Assembly (NCBI GenBank): GCA_949297565.1
Contig: CASFUI010000036.1
Location: forward strand, 1-13,807
Direction: 5' to 3'
From: an uncultured Eubacteriales bacterium
Lineage (GTDB): Bacteria; Bacillota; Clostridia; Lachnospirales; Lachnospiraceae
DNA: 13,807 bases
A program made the translations under genes and the position numbers. Shown piece by piece: positions 7,098 through 13,807 of this stretch. Each line of letters opens with the position of its first letter. Within the stretch, counting starts at the first letter, position 1. Under the pieces are notes generated by a model. That model had not been told where the DNA came from. It saw nothing but the letters and a program-made list of their open reading frames with translations, and did not search any database.

Positions 7098-8294
7098 ATG
7101 AAAATTCTTCACTCTACCCCTGCCGGGGACAATTTTTATATGCCCGCTGAATTTGAGCCTCACTCAGGCTGTATTATGATATGGCCGGAACGCTCGGATT
7201 CATGGCAGTACGGAGGATATGCGGCAAGAAAAGCTTTTGTTCAGATTGCCGAGGCAATCGCAAAGTCCGAAGAGGTGACTGTCTGCGCCGGATATTCACA
7301 GTACAACAACGCAAGACAGGCTCTTTCCCCGCATATACGTGTTGTAGAAATGTCAAGCGATGACGCGTGGGCGCGTGACGTGGCGCCTACATTTGTAATT
7401 AATAAAGACGGAGAGCTGCGCGGAATCAACTGGCAGTTCAACGCATGGGGAGGACTCGTTGACGGCCTGTATTTTCCGTGGGATAAGGACAATGCAATGG
7501 CAAATAAACTGTGTGATTTATACCGCGCAGATGTCTACGATGCTGGAAATTTTGTGCTTGAGGGCGGCTCTGTTCACGTTGACGGACAGGGTACGGCTCT
7601 CGTAACCGAAAACTGTCTGCTTAGCGCGGGACGCAATCCTTCAATGTCAAAGTCCGAAATAGAAGAATACCTTAAAGCCTACCTGAATGTTTCTAAGGTA
7701 ATATGGTTAAAATGCGGAATATACAACGATGAGACAAACGAACATGTCGATAACATATGCGCGTTTGTTAAGCCCGGACACGTCGTGCTGGCATGGACCG
7801 ACGACACAGACGACCCTCAGTATGAAATGTCAAAAAGCTGCTATGACATACTGTGCGCTTCAACAGACGCAAAGGGGCGCAAAATAACCGTTCACAAGCT
7901 GTATCAGCCGAAACCGGTCTGCATAACCGAAAAGGAATGCGAGGGGCTTGACAATATGAATTTTGAGCCGACACGCATCCCCGGAGAAAGGCTTGCCGCA
8001 TCATATGTAAATTTTTATATCTCCAACGGAGCTGTTGTTATGCCGGGCTTTGCAAAACCTGGCGCCGAGGATGAACTCAATGCATCATACCGTAATTCGG
8101 ATGCAGCAGCCAGGCAGACTCTGTCTGAGCTTTTTCCTGACAGAGAGATAATACAGATATACACAAGGGACATACTTATAGGTGGCGGAAATATACACTG
8201 TATAACGCAGCAGATTCCAAATCCCTGTCCGCACAAATCAAATATCCCGTCTGATACGGCGGGACATCTTAAAACGGAGGAAGAGTATGAATAA
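7098..8294 (+). CDS. aguA: Agmatine deiminase
   Basis: A 398-residue member of the guanidino-group-modifying family that hydrolyses agmatine to N-carbamoylputrescine plus ammonia. Catalytic residues are all visible: D94 in WARDVAPTFV, E155 in LEGGS, H216 and D218 in NEHVDN, and the nucleophile C368 in GGGNIHCITQQIP. These match the spacing of characterised agmatine deiminases, and the N-terminal MPAEFEPHSGCIMIWPER is typical. The ATG at 7098 has GAGG six bases upstream; an ATG at 7086 would add MRII and lacks a better ribosome site. Its stop overlaps the aguB start by 8 bases, so the two steps to putrescine are coupled. Arginine decarboxylase, the agmatine source, is not in the window, so agmatine may also be imported. 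Confidence 0.95.
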   Translation: MKILHSTPAGDNFYMPAEFEPHSGCIMIWPERSDSWQYGGYAARKAFVQIAEAIAKSEEVTVCAGYSQYNNARQALSPHIRVVEMSSDDAWARDVAPTFVINKDGELRGINWQFNAWGGLVDGLYFPWDKDNAMANKLCDLYRADVYDAGNFVLEGGSVHVDGQGTALVTENCLLSAGRNPSMSKSEIEEYLKAYLNVSKVIWLKCGIYNDETNEHVDNICAFVKPGHVVLAWTDDTDDPQYEMSKSCYDILCASTDAKGRKITVHKLYQPKPVCITEKECEGLDNMNFEPTRIPGERLAASYVNFYISNGAVVMPGFAKPGAEDELNASYRNSDAAARQTLSELFPDREIIQIYTRDILIGGGNIHCITQQIPNPCPHKSNIPSDTAGHLKTEEEYE

Positions 8295-9165
8295 AGTAAC
8301 AATAGCCGCTGTACAGATGTCATGTCTTGGCACTGTGCAGCAGAATATCGAAAAGGCAGATAATTTTGTGAGGGAGGCTGCCAAAAACGGAGCCCGGATT
8401 ATTCTTCTGCCTGAGCTGTTTGAGACAAAATATTTTTGTCAGGAACGAAACTATGACTACTACAAACTTGCGGCCGCTCCCGAAGATAATCCGGCAATAC
8501 AGCATTTCAAAAAGGTATGCGCCGAATTAAAGGTTGTTATTCCTGTGAGCTTTTTTGAGCGAAGCGGCAATGCAACTTTTAATTCAGTTGCTGTTATAGA
8601 CGCTGACGGAAGTATTCTGGGAACATACAGAAAAACCCATATCCCCGACGATCACTATTATCAGGAAAAGTTTTATTTCACGCCTGGAGACACCGGCTTT
8701 AAGGTATGGGATACAGCCTATGCAAGACTCGGCGTGGGAATATGCTGGGACCAGTGGTTTCCTGAAAGCGCTCGGTGTATGGCACTGCTCGGAGCCGATA
8801 TTTTAATGTATCCTACAGCCATAGGCTCGGAGCCTATTCTCAACTGCGACAGCATGCCTCACTGGAGACGAGTCATGCAGGGACACTCCGCCGCCAACAT
8901 TATGCCGCTGGCTGCCGCCAACAGAATCGGAACCGAGGTTGTCACCGCAGACGAGGCTAACGGCGGACAAAATTCCAGCCTGACATTTTACGGCTCCTCA
9001 TTCATCACAGATGAAACAGGAGAAATCATAGCTGAGATGGGACGAAACGACGAGGGCTTTATCACAACAGAGCACAACCTTGACGAAATACGTGACTTAC
9101 GCCAGAGCTGGGGACTTTTCAGAGACCGCCGTCCTCAGCACTATACGCCTATACTCGGGCATTAA
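8287..9165 (+). CDS. aguB: N-carbamoylputrescine amidase
   Basis: A 292-residue nitrilase-superfamily hydrolase that converts N-carbamoylputrescine to putrescine, CO2 and ammonia. The Glu-Lys-Cys triad is present: E43 in LLPELFE, K116 in YRKTHIPDDHYYQEKFYF and C153 in GVGICWDQWFPE. The 'HIPDDHYYQEKFYFTPGD' segment is typical of AguB rather than other nitrilases. GGAGG precedes the ATG at 8287 inside the last codons of aguA, and the genes overlap by 8 bases. The adjacent aguA makes the substrate assignment firm. The cytosolic product, putrescine, feeds polyamine pools or export. Confidence 0.94.
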   Translation: MNKVTIAAVQMSCLGTVQQNIEKADNFVREAAKNGARIILLPELFETKYFCQERNYDYYKLAAAPEDNPAIQHFKKVCAELKVVIPVSFFERSGNATFNSVAVIDADGSILGTYRKTHIPDDHYYQEKFYFTPGDTGFKVWDTAYARLGVGICWDQWFPESARCMALLGADILMYPTAIGSEPILNCDSMPHWRRVMQGHSAANIMPLAAANRIGTEVVTADEANGGQNSSLTFYGSSFITDETGEIIAEMGRNDEGFITTEHNLDEIRDLRQSWGLFRDRRPQHYTPILGH

Positions 9166-9200
9166 TTATTACTACTTTACAAGAGAAAGGACATCACATC

Positions 9201-9932
9201 ATGATACGATTAATATTAATCTGTATTTTTCTTCTGATTATTTTTATCTTAAGCATTATTCTGTTTCCTGTCGAATGGCTTATAGGAAAATTTTCGCCGC
9301 ACGCGCGCGACATAAGTTCTCTGCGCTTTGTGCAGTTTGTATTCAAAATAATTCTTTTCATATCAGGTGTAAAGACCACCGTTATCGGTTTTGAAAATAT
9401 ACCGAAAGATGAGCCTGTAGTTTTCGTAGGAAATCATCGAGGTTTTTTTGATGTCATTGTCTCTTACAGCCGTATGCCCGGATTAACCGGCTTTTTTGCA
9501 AAAAAGGAGATGAATAAAGTCCCGTTTATACGCGTATGGATGAGGCTTCTGTATTGTCTGTTTCTTGACCGCTCCAACCCTAAGGAGGGTCTTAAGACAA
9601 TTCTCAAGGGAGTTGAGCAACTAAAAAACGGAATATCTGTTGTAATTTTTCCTGAGGGCACAAGAAATAAGGGTGACGGCGTTCAGCCTTTTCACGGCGG
9701 AAGTTTTAAATTGGCAGAGAAAAGCAACTGCAAAATCATACCTATGGTACAGAACAATACCGAAAATGTCTTTGAAGCCCATTTTCCGCTTATCAAGCGA
9801 ACGCATACCATCCTTGAATTCGGCAAGCCTGTCGATGTCGCAGCACTCGACCGTGACGCCAAAAAAGCGCTTCCTGACACAATTCACGGTATTATTTCCG
9901 AGATATACGAAAAGAATAAATCGCTTGTTTAA
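9201..9932 (+). CDS. plsC: 1-acyl-sn-glycerol-3-phosphate acyltransferase (PlsC-like)
   Basis: A 243-residue lysophospholipid acyltransferase-type protein that would acylate lysophosphatidic acid to phosphatidic acid at the membrane. It starts with a long hydrophobic anchor (residues 3-24). The catalytic NHRGFFD (78-84) fits the N-H-x4-D motif, and FPEGTR (150-155) is the glycerol-phosphate binding motif; GGSFKLA further on is also typical. AAAGGA stands nine bases before the ATG. It begins 35 bases after aguB with no terminator between, so it is probably on the same transcript, although no pathway link to putrescine is evident. Acyl acceptor specificity cannot be read from sequence, so another lyso-lipid substrate is possible. 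Confidence 0.9.
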   Translation: MIRLILICIFLLIIFILSIILFPVEWLIGKFSPHARDISSLRFVQFVFKIILFISGVKTTVIGFENIPKDEPVVFVGNHRGFFDVIVSYSRMPGLTGFFAKKEMNKVPFIRVWMRLLYCLFLDRSNPKEGLKTILKGVEQLKNGISVVIFPEGTRNKGDGVQPFHGGSFKLAEKSNCKIIPMVQNNTENVFEAHFPLIKRTHTILEFGKPVDVAALDRDAKKALPDTIHGIISEIYEKNKSLV

Positions 9933-9953
9933 AAGTATTTGATATGATACAAT
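9925..9953 (+). promoter_or_regulatory. Candidate promoter of the membrane protein-pncB pair
   Basis: TTGTTT (9925-9930), 17 bases, then TACAAT (9948-9953) preceded by TGA, an extended -10. It overlaps the last codons of the acyltransferase gene and would leave a leader of ~76 nt. That leader holds an 8-bp direct repeat, TTATACAG at 9973-9980 and 9986-9993, start to start 13 bases. Confidence 0.4.
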
Positions 9954-10035
9954 ATCTTAGCTGTTTTACGTGTTATACAGACAGTTTATACAGTTAATAT
10001 AAGATTTTAAAATTATCAGGAGGATAAAATCAACT

Positions 10036-10485
10036 ATGCCAGTATGGAGTATTGTATTATTAACAGTAATGGTAGTTCTGCTGATTGCTCTCATCGTACT
10101 TATTATTATCGGCAATAAGCTGCGCAAGAAGCAGCAGGCAAATCAGGCACAGATTGAAGCCGCAAAACAGATTATGTCAATGCTTGTCATTGATAAAAAG
10201 AGAATGAAGTTAAGAGATGCGGGACTTCCTAAAATGGTTCTTGAACAGACGCCTAAATATCTCAGAGGCTCTAAGATGCCTGTTGTAAAGGCAAAGATTG
10301 GTCCTAAGATTATGACTCTTATGGCTGACCCTAAGGTTTTTGAGCAGATTCCCGTAAAAGCGGAAATCAAGGCTGAAGTAAGCGGAATTTATATTATGGG
10401 TATAAAATCTGTCCGCGGAGGGAAAATTGTTGTAGAAGAAAAAAAGAAAAAAGGTTTAAAAGGTTTATTCAGCCGTAAAAAATAA
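10036..10485 (+). CDS. Conserved-looking membrane-anchored protein of unknown function
   Basis: A 149-residue protein I cannot assign to a named family. Residues ~4-26 are one strongly hydrophobic segment followed by a basic stretch (KLRKKQQ), predicting one membrane span with the C-terminal part in the cytosol. A Gln/Ala-rich helix (33-47) leads into a soluble part of ~90 residues containing IDKKRMKLRDAGLPKMV and MPVVKAKIGPKIMTLMADPKVF. The tail ends in a Lys-rich cluster. The layout recalls YajC, but the YajC core is not there. AGGAGGA lies 11 bases before the ATG. It sits 57 bases before pncB with no terminator, so cotranscription is likely. It is probably a real gene, given its ribosome site and protein-like composition. 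From memory, similar proteins occur in Lachnospiraceae; I cannot verify this here. Confidence 0.8.
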   Translation: MPVWSIVLLTVMVVLLIALIVLIIIGNKLRKKQQANQAQIEAAKQIMSMLVIDKKRMKLRDAGLPKMVLEQTPKYLRGSKMPVVKAKIGPKIMTLMADPKVFEQIPVKAEIKAEVSGIYIMGIKSVRGGKIVVEEKKKKGLKGLFSRKK

Positions 10486-10490
10486 GCACA

Positions 10491-10514
10491 CAAAGTGCCG
10501 CAGAAGCACCTTTG
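10491..10514 (+). other. Short hairpin between the membrane protein gene and pncB
   Basis: CAAAGTGC (10491-10498) can pair with GCACCTTTG (10506-10514) as eight base pairs with one bulged C and a 7-base loop. No T-run follows, so it is not an intrinsic terminator. It may affect processing or relative expression of the two genes. Confidence 0.3.
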
Positions 10515-10542
10515 CAGATGCCTCGGCGTGAAAGGAGCAGCT

Positions 10543-11994
10543 ATGCGTAATTTGACATTACTCACAGATTTGTACGAACTTACAATGATGCAGGGATATT
10601 TCAAGACAGGCAATAACCGTACTGTTATATTTGACGCATTTCACCGCAACAATCCCTGCGGAGGCGGATATGCTATTGCATGCGGTCTTGACCAGGTAAT
10701 TGAGTACATTAAAAATCTGCATTTTACAGAGGATGATATTTCATATCTTCGCGGACTTGATTTGTTCGATGATGATTTTCTTGATTATCTTAAAAATTTC
10801 CGTTTTACAGGCGATGTTTATGCCATACCAGAGGGGACTCTTATTTTTCCTCGTGAGCCCATTGTGAAGGTAATCGCTCCTGTCATGGAAGCGCAGCTTG
10901 TTGAAACGGCAATCTTAAATATCATTAATCATCAGAGCCTTATTGCAACAAAAGCGGCTAGAGTCTGCTATGCCGCAAAGGGTGACGGAATTATGGAATT
11001 TGGCTTGAGGCGCGCGCAGGCGCCCGACGCAGGTATCTACGGCGCAAGAGCCGCAGTTATAGCAGGGTGTGTAGGCACCAGCAACGTGCTTGCGGGAAAG
11101 ATGTTTAATATTCCTGTAAAGGGAACTCACGCGCACAGCTGGATTATGAGCTTTCCTGACGAGTATACCGCATTTAAGACATATGCGGACCTTTACCCTA
11201 ACGCGTGTATTCTTCTTGTCGATACATACGACACACTGCGCTCAGGTGTTCCTAATGCGATTCGTGTTTTTAATGAGATGAAAGAGGCAGGAATTGAACT
11301 TAAGGGCTACGGGATACGTCTTGATTCCGGCGACCTGGCATATTTTTCAAAGAAGGCGCGCAAAATGCTTGATGACGCAGGCTTTAAGGACGCAATTATC
11401 TCTGCCTCAAGCGACCTTGACGAGTATCTTATAGACTCGCTGAAGACACAGGGGGCTGCCATAACGTCATGGGGCGTGGGCACCAACCTCATAACGGCAA
11501 AAGACAATCCGGCATTCGGAGGAGTTTACAAGCTTGCCGCTGTAATGGGCGACGACGGAAAGTTTATTCCGAAAATCAAGCTTTCGGAAAACTCTGAAAA
11601 AATCACTAATCCGGGCAACAAGACGGTCTATCGCGTATATGATACGGACGGCATGCTGAAAGCCGACCTCATAGCTCTCACAGACGAGGTATATGACGAA
11701 AACGACCCTCTGCTTCTGTTTGACCCAATCGAAACATGGAAAAAGACGCTGCTTCAGCCGGGTGAGTACACACTTCGGGAAATTCTTGTACCTGTATTTA
11801 AAGACGGCGAGTGTGTCTACACGACACCTCCTGTAATGGATATACAGAAATACTGTAAAAAAGAGCTCTCGACCCTGTGGGACGAATCAAAACGTCTCGT
11901 CAATCCTCAGGAAGTCCACGTCGACTTGTCAAAGAAGCTCTACGATATGAAACAGGAACTGCTCAACAGCTACTCAGTTCCTCATATACACTAA
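10543..11994 (+). CDS. pncB: Nicotinate phosphoribosyltransferase
   Basis: A 483-residue enzyme of NAD salvage that joins nicotinate and PRPP, using ATP, to give nicotinate mononucleotide. The length fits the longer Firmicutes type. Signatures: TDLYELTMMQGYF (8-20), the common N-terminal NAPRTase motif; FGLRRAQAPDAG (153-164); GTHAHSWIMSFPDE (194-207), containing the active-site histidine region; DTYDTLRSGVPNAI; and RLDSGDLAYFSKKAR, a PRPP/product-binding segment. Start 10543 is chosen because AAAGGAG lies five bases upstream; the frame extends to an ATG at 10495 without comparable support. The stop codon is the first triplet of a large palindrome. No NAD-linked riboswitch or clear repressor site was recognised upstream. 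Confidence 0.95.
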   Translation: MRNLTLLTDLYELTMMQGYFKTGNNRTVIFDAFHRNNPCGGGYAIACGLDQVIEYIKNLHFTEDDISYLRGLDLFDDDFLDYLKNFRFTGDVYAIPEGTLIFPREPIVKVIAPVMEAQLVETAILNIINHQSLIATKAARVCYAAKGDGIMEFGLRRAQAPDAGIYGARAAVIAGCVGTSNVLAGKMFNIPVKGTHAHSWIMSFPDEYTAFKTYADLYPNACILLVDTYDTLRSGVPNAIRVFNEMKEAGIELKGYGIRLDSGDLAYFSKKARKMLDDAGFKDAIISASSDLDEYLIDSLKTQGAAITSWGVGTNLITAKDNPAFGGVYKLAAVMGDDGKFIPKIKLSENSEKITNPGNKTVYRVYDTDGMLKADLIALTDEVYDENDPLLLFDPIETWKKTLLQPGEYTLREILVPVFKDGECVYTTPPVMDIQKYCKKELSTLWDESKRLVNPQEVHVDLSKKLYDMKQELLNSYSVPHIH

Positions 11995-12094
11995 AAAAAT
12001 CTTCCTCAAAACGAATTTTCATACAAAAATCGGTGTTTATTATCTAATAAAACCAATAAATATGAAGCTTCGCATTTTGAGGAAGATTTTTTTA
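11992..12094. terminator. 103-nt nested palindrome, bidirectional terminator of pncB and the XRE gene
   Basis: Outer arms 11992-12011 and 12075-12094 are a perfect 20-bp inverted repeat ending in A7 and T7, so either transcript gets a U-run. After a 2-base bulge (12073-12074), 12012-12023 pairs with 12061-12072 in 10 Watson-Crick pairs, one G-T and one mismatch. At the centre, 12032-12041 pairs with 12046-12054 (one bulge) around a 4-base loop. The left arm starts on the pncB TAA. It has far more pairing than termination needs. Confidence 0.8.
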
Positions 12095-12101
12095 TTCAAA
12101 A

Positions 12102-12151
12102 TCATGCAAAACATGAATTTCTGTTTGTAGCTCTGCAAAGCAAACAGAAAT
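12102..12151 (-). terminator. Two further hairpins after the XRE-type gene
   Basis: TCATG/CATGA (12102-12106 and 12112-12116) is a small hairpin with a 5-base loop. ATTTCTGTTTG (12117-12127) and CAAACAGAAAT (12141-12151) form a perfect 11-bp stem with a 13-base loop, starting three bases past the XRE stop codon. The minus-strand reading after it is T-rich but interrupted, so it is a weak terminator backed by the stronger palindrome beyond. Confidence 0.45.
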
Positions 12152-12153
12152 CA

Positions 12154-12918
12154 TCACAAAAACCCTTTTATAAGCTCCTTAGCCCATAAAAGAAATACGG
12201 GAACATTCTCGTCAAGCAGTCCCTTAATATTGGCAATATCCGACGCTGTAAGTTCTCCTGCCTTCTGAAATAAACTCCCTGCTGCCCTCGTATCGCCTAT
12301 GGCAATCAAAGCCCTCGCATTATCACCGTATGCAAAATATTTTCCTATTGCCATAGCTCCAACTGAAAAATCACCTACAGCCAGCGCCCCCACAGACACG
12401 ACCGCCACGCTTACCGCTCCCAGCGCAATAACTCCGAATGAGACCGCTCCCAATGCCAACAGTCCCAGCGCTATCGAGCCCAGCGCAAAAATTCCGATAC
12501 CTAAAACTCCAAAAGACAAAATACCGAGCGAAAACAACCCGAACGATATTACCCCTTTTGCTGAAAATCCGACGGCAATTATCCCCTTTGCCTTGTGGCC
12601 GTAACCGATATTAATATGCCACAGCGGCAATCCGAAAACACTCTTTTTGCTTTTTCTCTCATACGAGGTCATTTTTATCAAATTCAGTGTAACTGTTTTT
12701 GAAGCCGGAATGTCTGCGGTCTCTTTATCCTTTAAAAGATAATCCATGGAGCAATTATAGATTTCTCCCAGTCTCAAAAGCTTTTCTGTTTCAGGATATG
12801 CCGAATCGCTCTCCCATTTACTGATAGACTGCCTTGACACGCCGAGAATGCCTGCGAGCTGTTCCTGCGTGTAATTGTTTTCTCTTCGTAGCTTTGATAG
12901 TTTTTCTCCTAATGTCAT
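12154..12918 (-). CDS. XRE-family regulator with C-terminal glycine-pentapeptide repeat domain
   Basis: A 254-residue protein. Residues ~3-61 are a Cro/CI-type helix-turn-helix (TQEQLAGILGVSRQSISKWE). A linker with GLPLWHINIGYG leads to a repeat region. From 113 to 192 there are sixteen back-to-back five-residue units of pattern hydrophobic, usually hydrophobic, S/A/G, hydrophobic, G. Registered glycines run from 107 to 192 every fifth residue, with a single Ala at 172. Residues 123-182 contain no charged residue. The tail (~209-254) is soluble, with LTASDIANIKGLLDENVP and LLWAKELIKGFL. The repeats could form a solenoid or associate with the membrane; neither is established here. The ATG has GGAGG close upstream. 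Targets are unknown. Minus-strand transcription converges on pncB. Confidence 0.85.
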   Translation of the reverse strand: MTLGEKLSKLRRENNYTQEQLAGILGVSRQSISKWESDSAYPETEKLLRLGEIYNCSMDYLLKDKETADIPASKTVTLNLIKMTSYERKSKKSVFGLPLWHINIGYGHKAKGIIAVGFSAKGVISFGLFSLGILSFGVLGIGIFALGSIALGLLALGAVSFGVIALGAVSVAVVSVGALAVGDFSVGAMAIGKYFAYGDNARALIAIGDTRAAGSLFQKAGELTASDIANIKGLLDENVPVFLLWAKELIKGFL

Positions 12919-12957
12919 AGTACCTCCATTCCTTCATGACTGCATTTTTCAATTCAG

Positions 12958-12986
12958 ATAATACAGGTATAATGTACAAATGACCA
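12958..12986 (-). promoter_or_regulatory. Candidate promoter of the XRE-type gene
   Basis: Read leftward, TGGTCA (12986-12981), 17 bases, then TATTAT (12963-12958). The boxes match 4 and 5 of 6 consensus positions. It lies about 40 bases upstream of the ATG at 12918. The spacing is right but the -35 is weak. Confidence 0.35.
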
Positions 12987-13066
12987 CCAGCTTGTGTTTT
13001 CTAAATGTAAACTTCAGGTTGCATCGCCCTAAAAACCGGATTATAAGGGGCATAATACAGTGTTCA

Positions 13067-13528
13067 TCACAGCTCAAGCTTACCGTATGAGCTTATTTTT
13101 ATTTCAACCCTGCAGTCCGATACATGCTCGTAATTCATTTCAAGACCATAATCTATAATAATTTTTATACAGTCGTCATCTCTGTCTATCAAAACCTCTC
13201 TGGCAAATACGCCAAGATAAAGATTTCCGTATGGCGTCTCATAAAATGTCATGGTTTTCTCACCGGGCATAAATAACAAATGCGCCGTAACCGAGCCCTT
13301 TTTAGTAAGCTCGACACTCCCGTCCCCGCCTATCTTAATCATGCTGCTGCACGGCTTATTTTCACCCTCAATCATTTCCGAATACTTGATATACTCATTT
13401 TCACCGACACGCCGATACTTTCCGACATTTATTATCTCAATGGCTTCCTCCTGTGTTTCCATGGCGTTTCCCTCGTCAGTGCTCACGAAATGAAGCCCTT
13501 TTACACTTACATATACTTTTTCCTTCAT
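13067..13528 (-). CDS. DUF1934 (YwiB-like) domain protein
   Basis: A 153-residue protein with the size and pattern of the DUF1934/YwiB family, a calycin-like beta-barrel with no established biochemical role. The N-terminal VYVSVKGLHF and the EIINVGKYRRVGENEYIKY segment, then MIKIGGDGSVELTKKGSVTAHLLFMPGEKTMTFYETPYG and LIDRDDDCIKIIIDYGLEMN, give the alternating strand pattern expected of the barrel. No signal peptide or membrane segment is visible. The ATG at 13528 has only a weak ribosome site (GAAGAG, about 11 bases up). It follows the murI end by 69 bases on the same strand, and in Firmicutes this family is often found next to argS or murI. Cotranscription with murI is likely. Confidence 0.8.
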   Translation of the reverse strand: MKEKVYVSVKGLHFVSTDEGNAMETQEEAIEIINVGKYRRVGENEYIKYSEMIEGENKPCSSMIKIGGDGSVELTKKGSVTAHLLFMPGEKTMTFYETPYGNLYLGVFAREVLIDRDDDCIKIIIDYGLEMNYEHVSDCRVEIKISSYGKLEL

Positions 13529-13597
13529 AATTCAATAACTCTTCTCTAAACTTAATAAAAAGCGTCCTAATCGACACTTTTAAGCTGTGTACACGCG

Positions 13598-13807
13598 TCA
13601 ATACTGCTCAATATTAATCTGCTTTGTCATTGTAATATCAAAAGGGAGAATGGAATTTGCAAATTCCTTAAACTTTTCCTCCGCATCGCTGACATAAAAA
13701 CGATACATGCTTGATGGACTGTCGATAACACACCTGTTAGCGAGATTATCGCGGTTTAAAAGGCTTTTCAGCTCTATTGCCGTCTCATATGCCGGATTTA
13801 CAAGATT
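13598..13807 (-). CDS. murI: Glutamate racemase, C-terminal end (partial)
   Basis: The minus-strand frame is open from the right edge to a TGA at 13600-13598, giving 69 residues of a gene whose start lies outside. The tail reads as the C-terminus of glutamate racemase: NLVNPAYETAIELKSLLN resembles the helix after the second catalytic region, and the closing MYRFYVSDAEEKFKEFA matches the family's typical '[R/H]-[Y/F]-[Y/F]-V-S-D-x3-K-F' ending. The enzyme interconverts L- and D-glutamate for peptidoglycan. The catalytic cysteines are outside the window, so the call rests on this tail and on the DUF1934 neighbour. No terminator is seen before the DUF1934 gene. Confidence 0.72.
   Translation of the reverse strand, partial: NLVNPAYETAIELKSLLNRDNLANRCVIDSPSSMYRFYVSDAEEKFKEFANSILPFDITMTKQINIEQY

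Noticed and set aside
11992..12094. Complete insertion sequence or clear MITE
   Set aside because: There is no transposase, no target duplication beyond bases explained by the palindrome itself, and no second copy in the window. Terminator is the safer call.
12299..12604. Open plus-strand frame of 101 codons rich in Pro, Ala, Thr and Ser
   Set aside because: It is the antisense shadow of the glycine-pentapeptide repeats; its low complexity mirrors the opposite strand and it has no good ribosome site.
1..13807. CRISPR arrays, tRNA or rRNA genes, toxin-antitoxin pairs, phage genes
   Set aside because: No regularly spaced repeats, no tRNA-like cloverleaf and no matching protein signatures were seen on reading both strands.

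Overview
The window looks like ordinary chromosome from a low-to-moderate G+C Gram-positive anaerobe of the Clostridia, most likely a Lachnospiraceae-type gut organism. The grounds are AGGAGG-like ribosome sites, lipobox lipoproteins, a UMF1 transporter, a DegV/TetR pair, a DUF1934 gene beside glutamate racemase, and A+T-rich sigma-A-like promoters. I see no phage, transposase, CRISPR array, tRNA or rRNA. The organism assignment is inference from gene content, not a database match.

Left part (1-4169): the 3' end of an AraC-family regulator converges on a TetR-family regulator across a shared bidirectional hairpin. The TetR gene is divergent from a DegV-family lipid-binding protein, and the 134-bp gap holds a symmetric inverted repeat that could be both promoters and operator. 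A UMF1-type MFS transporter and a putative zinc-dependent phospholipase C form a tight two-gene minus-strand unit (1-base gap). The transporter's 3' end overlaps degV by 23 bases.

Middle (4170-9932): a lipoprotein related to trigger factor/FKBP prolyl isomerases is divergent from an ApbE-type FMN transferase lipoprotein. ApbE heads a plus-strand run: apbE, agmatine deiminase (aguA), N-carbamoylputrescine amidase (aguB) and a PlsC-like acyltransferase. AguA and AguB together convert agmatine to putrescine and overlap by 8 bases.

Right part (9933-13807): a small membrane-anchored protein of unknown function precedes nicotinate phosphoribosyltransferase (NAD salvage). The latter ends inside a 103-nt nested palindrome that probably terminates transcription from both sides. 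Converging on it is an XRE-type regulator whose second half is a strikingly regular run of hydrophobic five-residue repeats with glycine at every fifth position. Last come a DUF1934 (YwiB-like) gene and the C-terminal end of glutamate racemase (murI), both on the minus strand.

Most of the window is housekeeping or accessory metabolism. The least explained items are the glycine-pentapeptide regulator, the long nested palindrome, the membrane protein paired with pncB, and the phospholipase/UMF1 pair. I do not see a convincing new multi-gene system.
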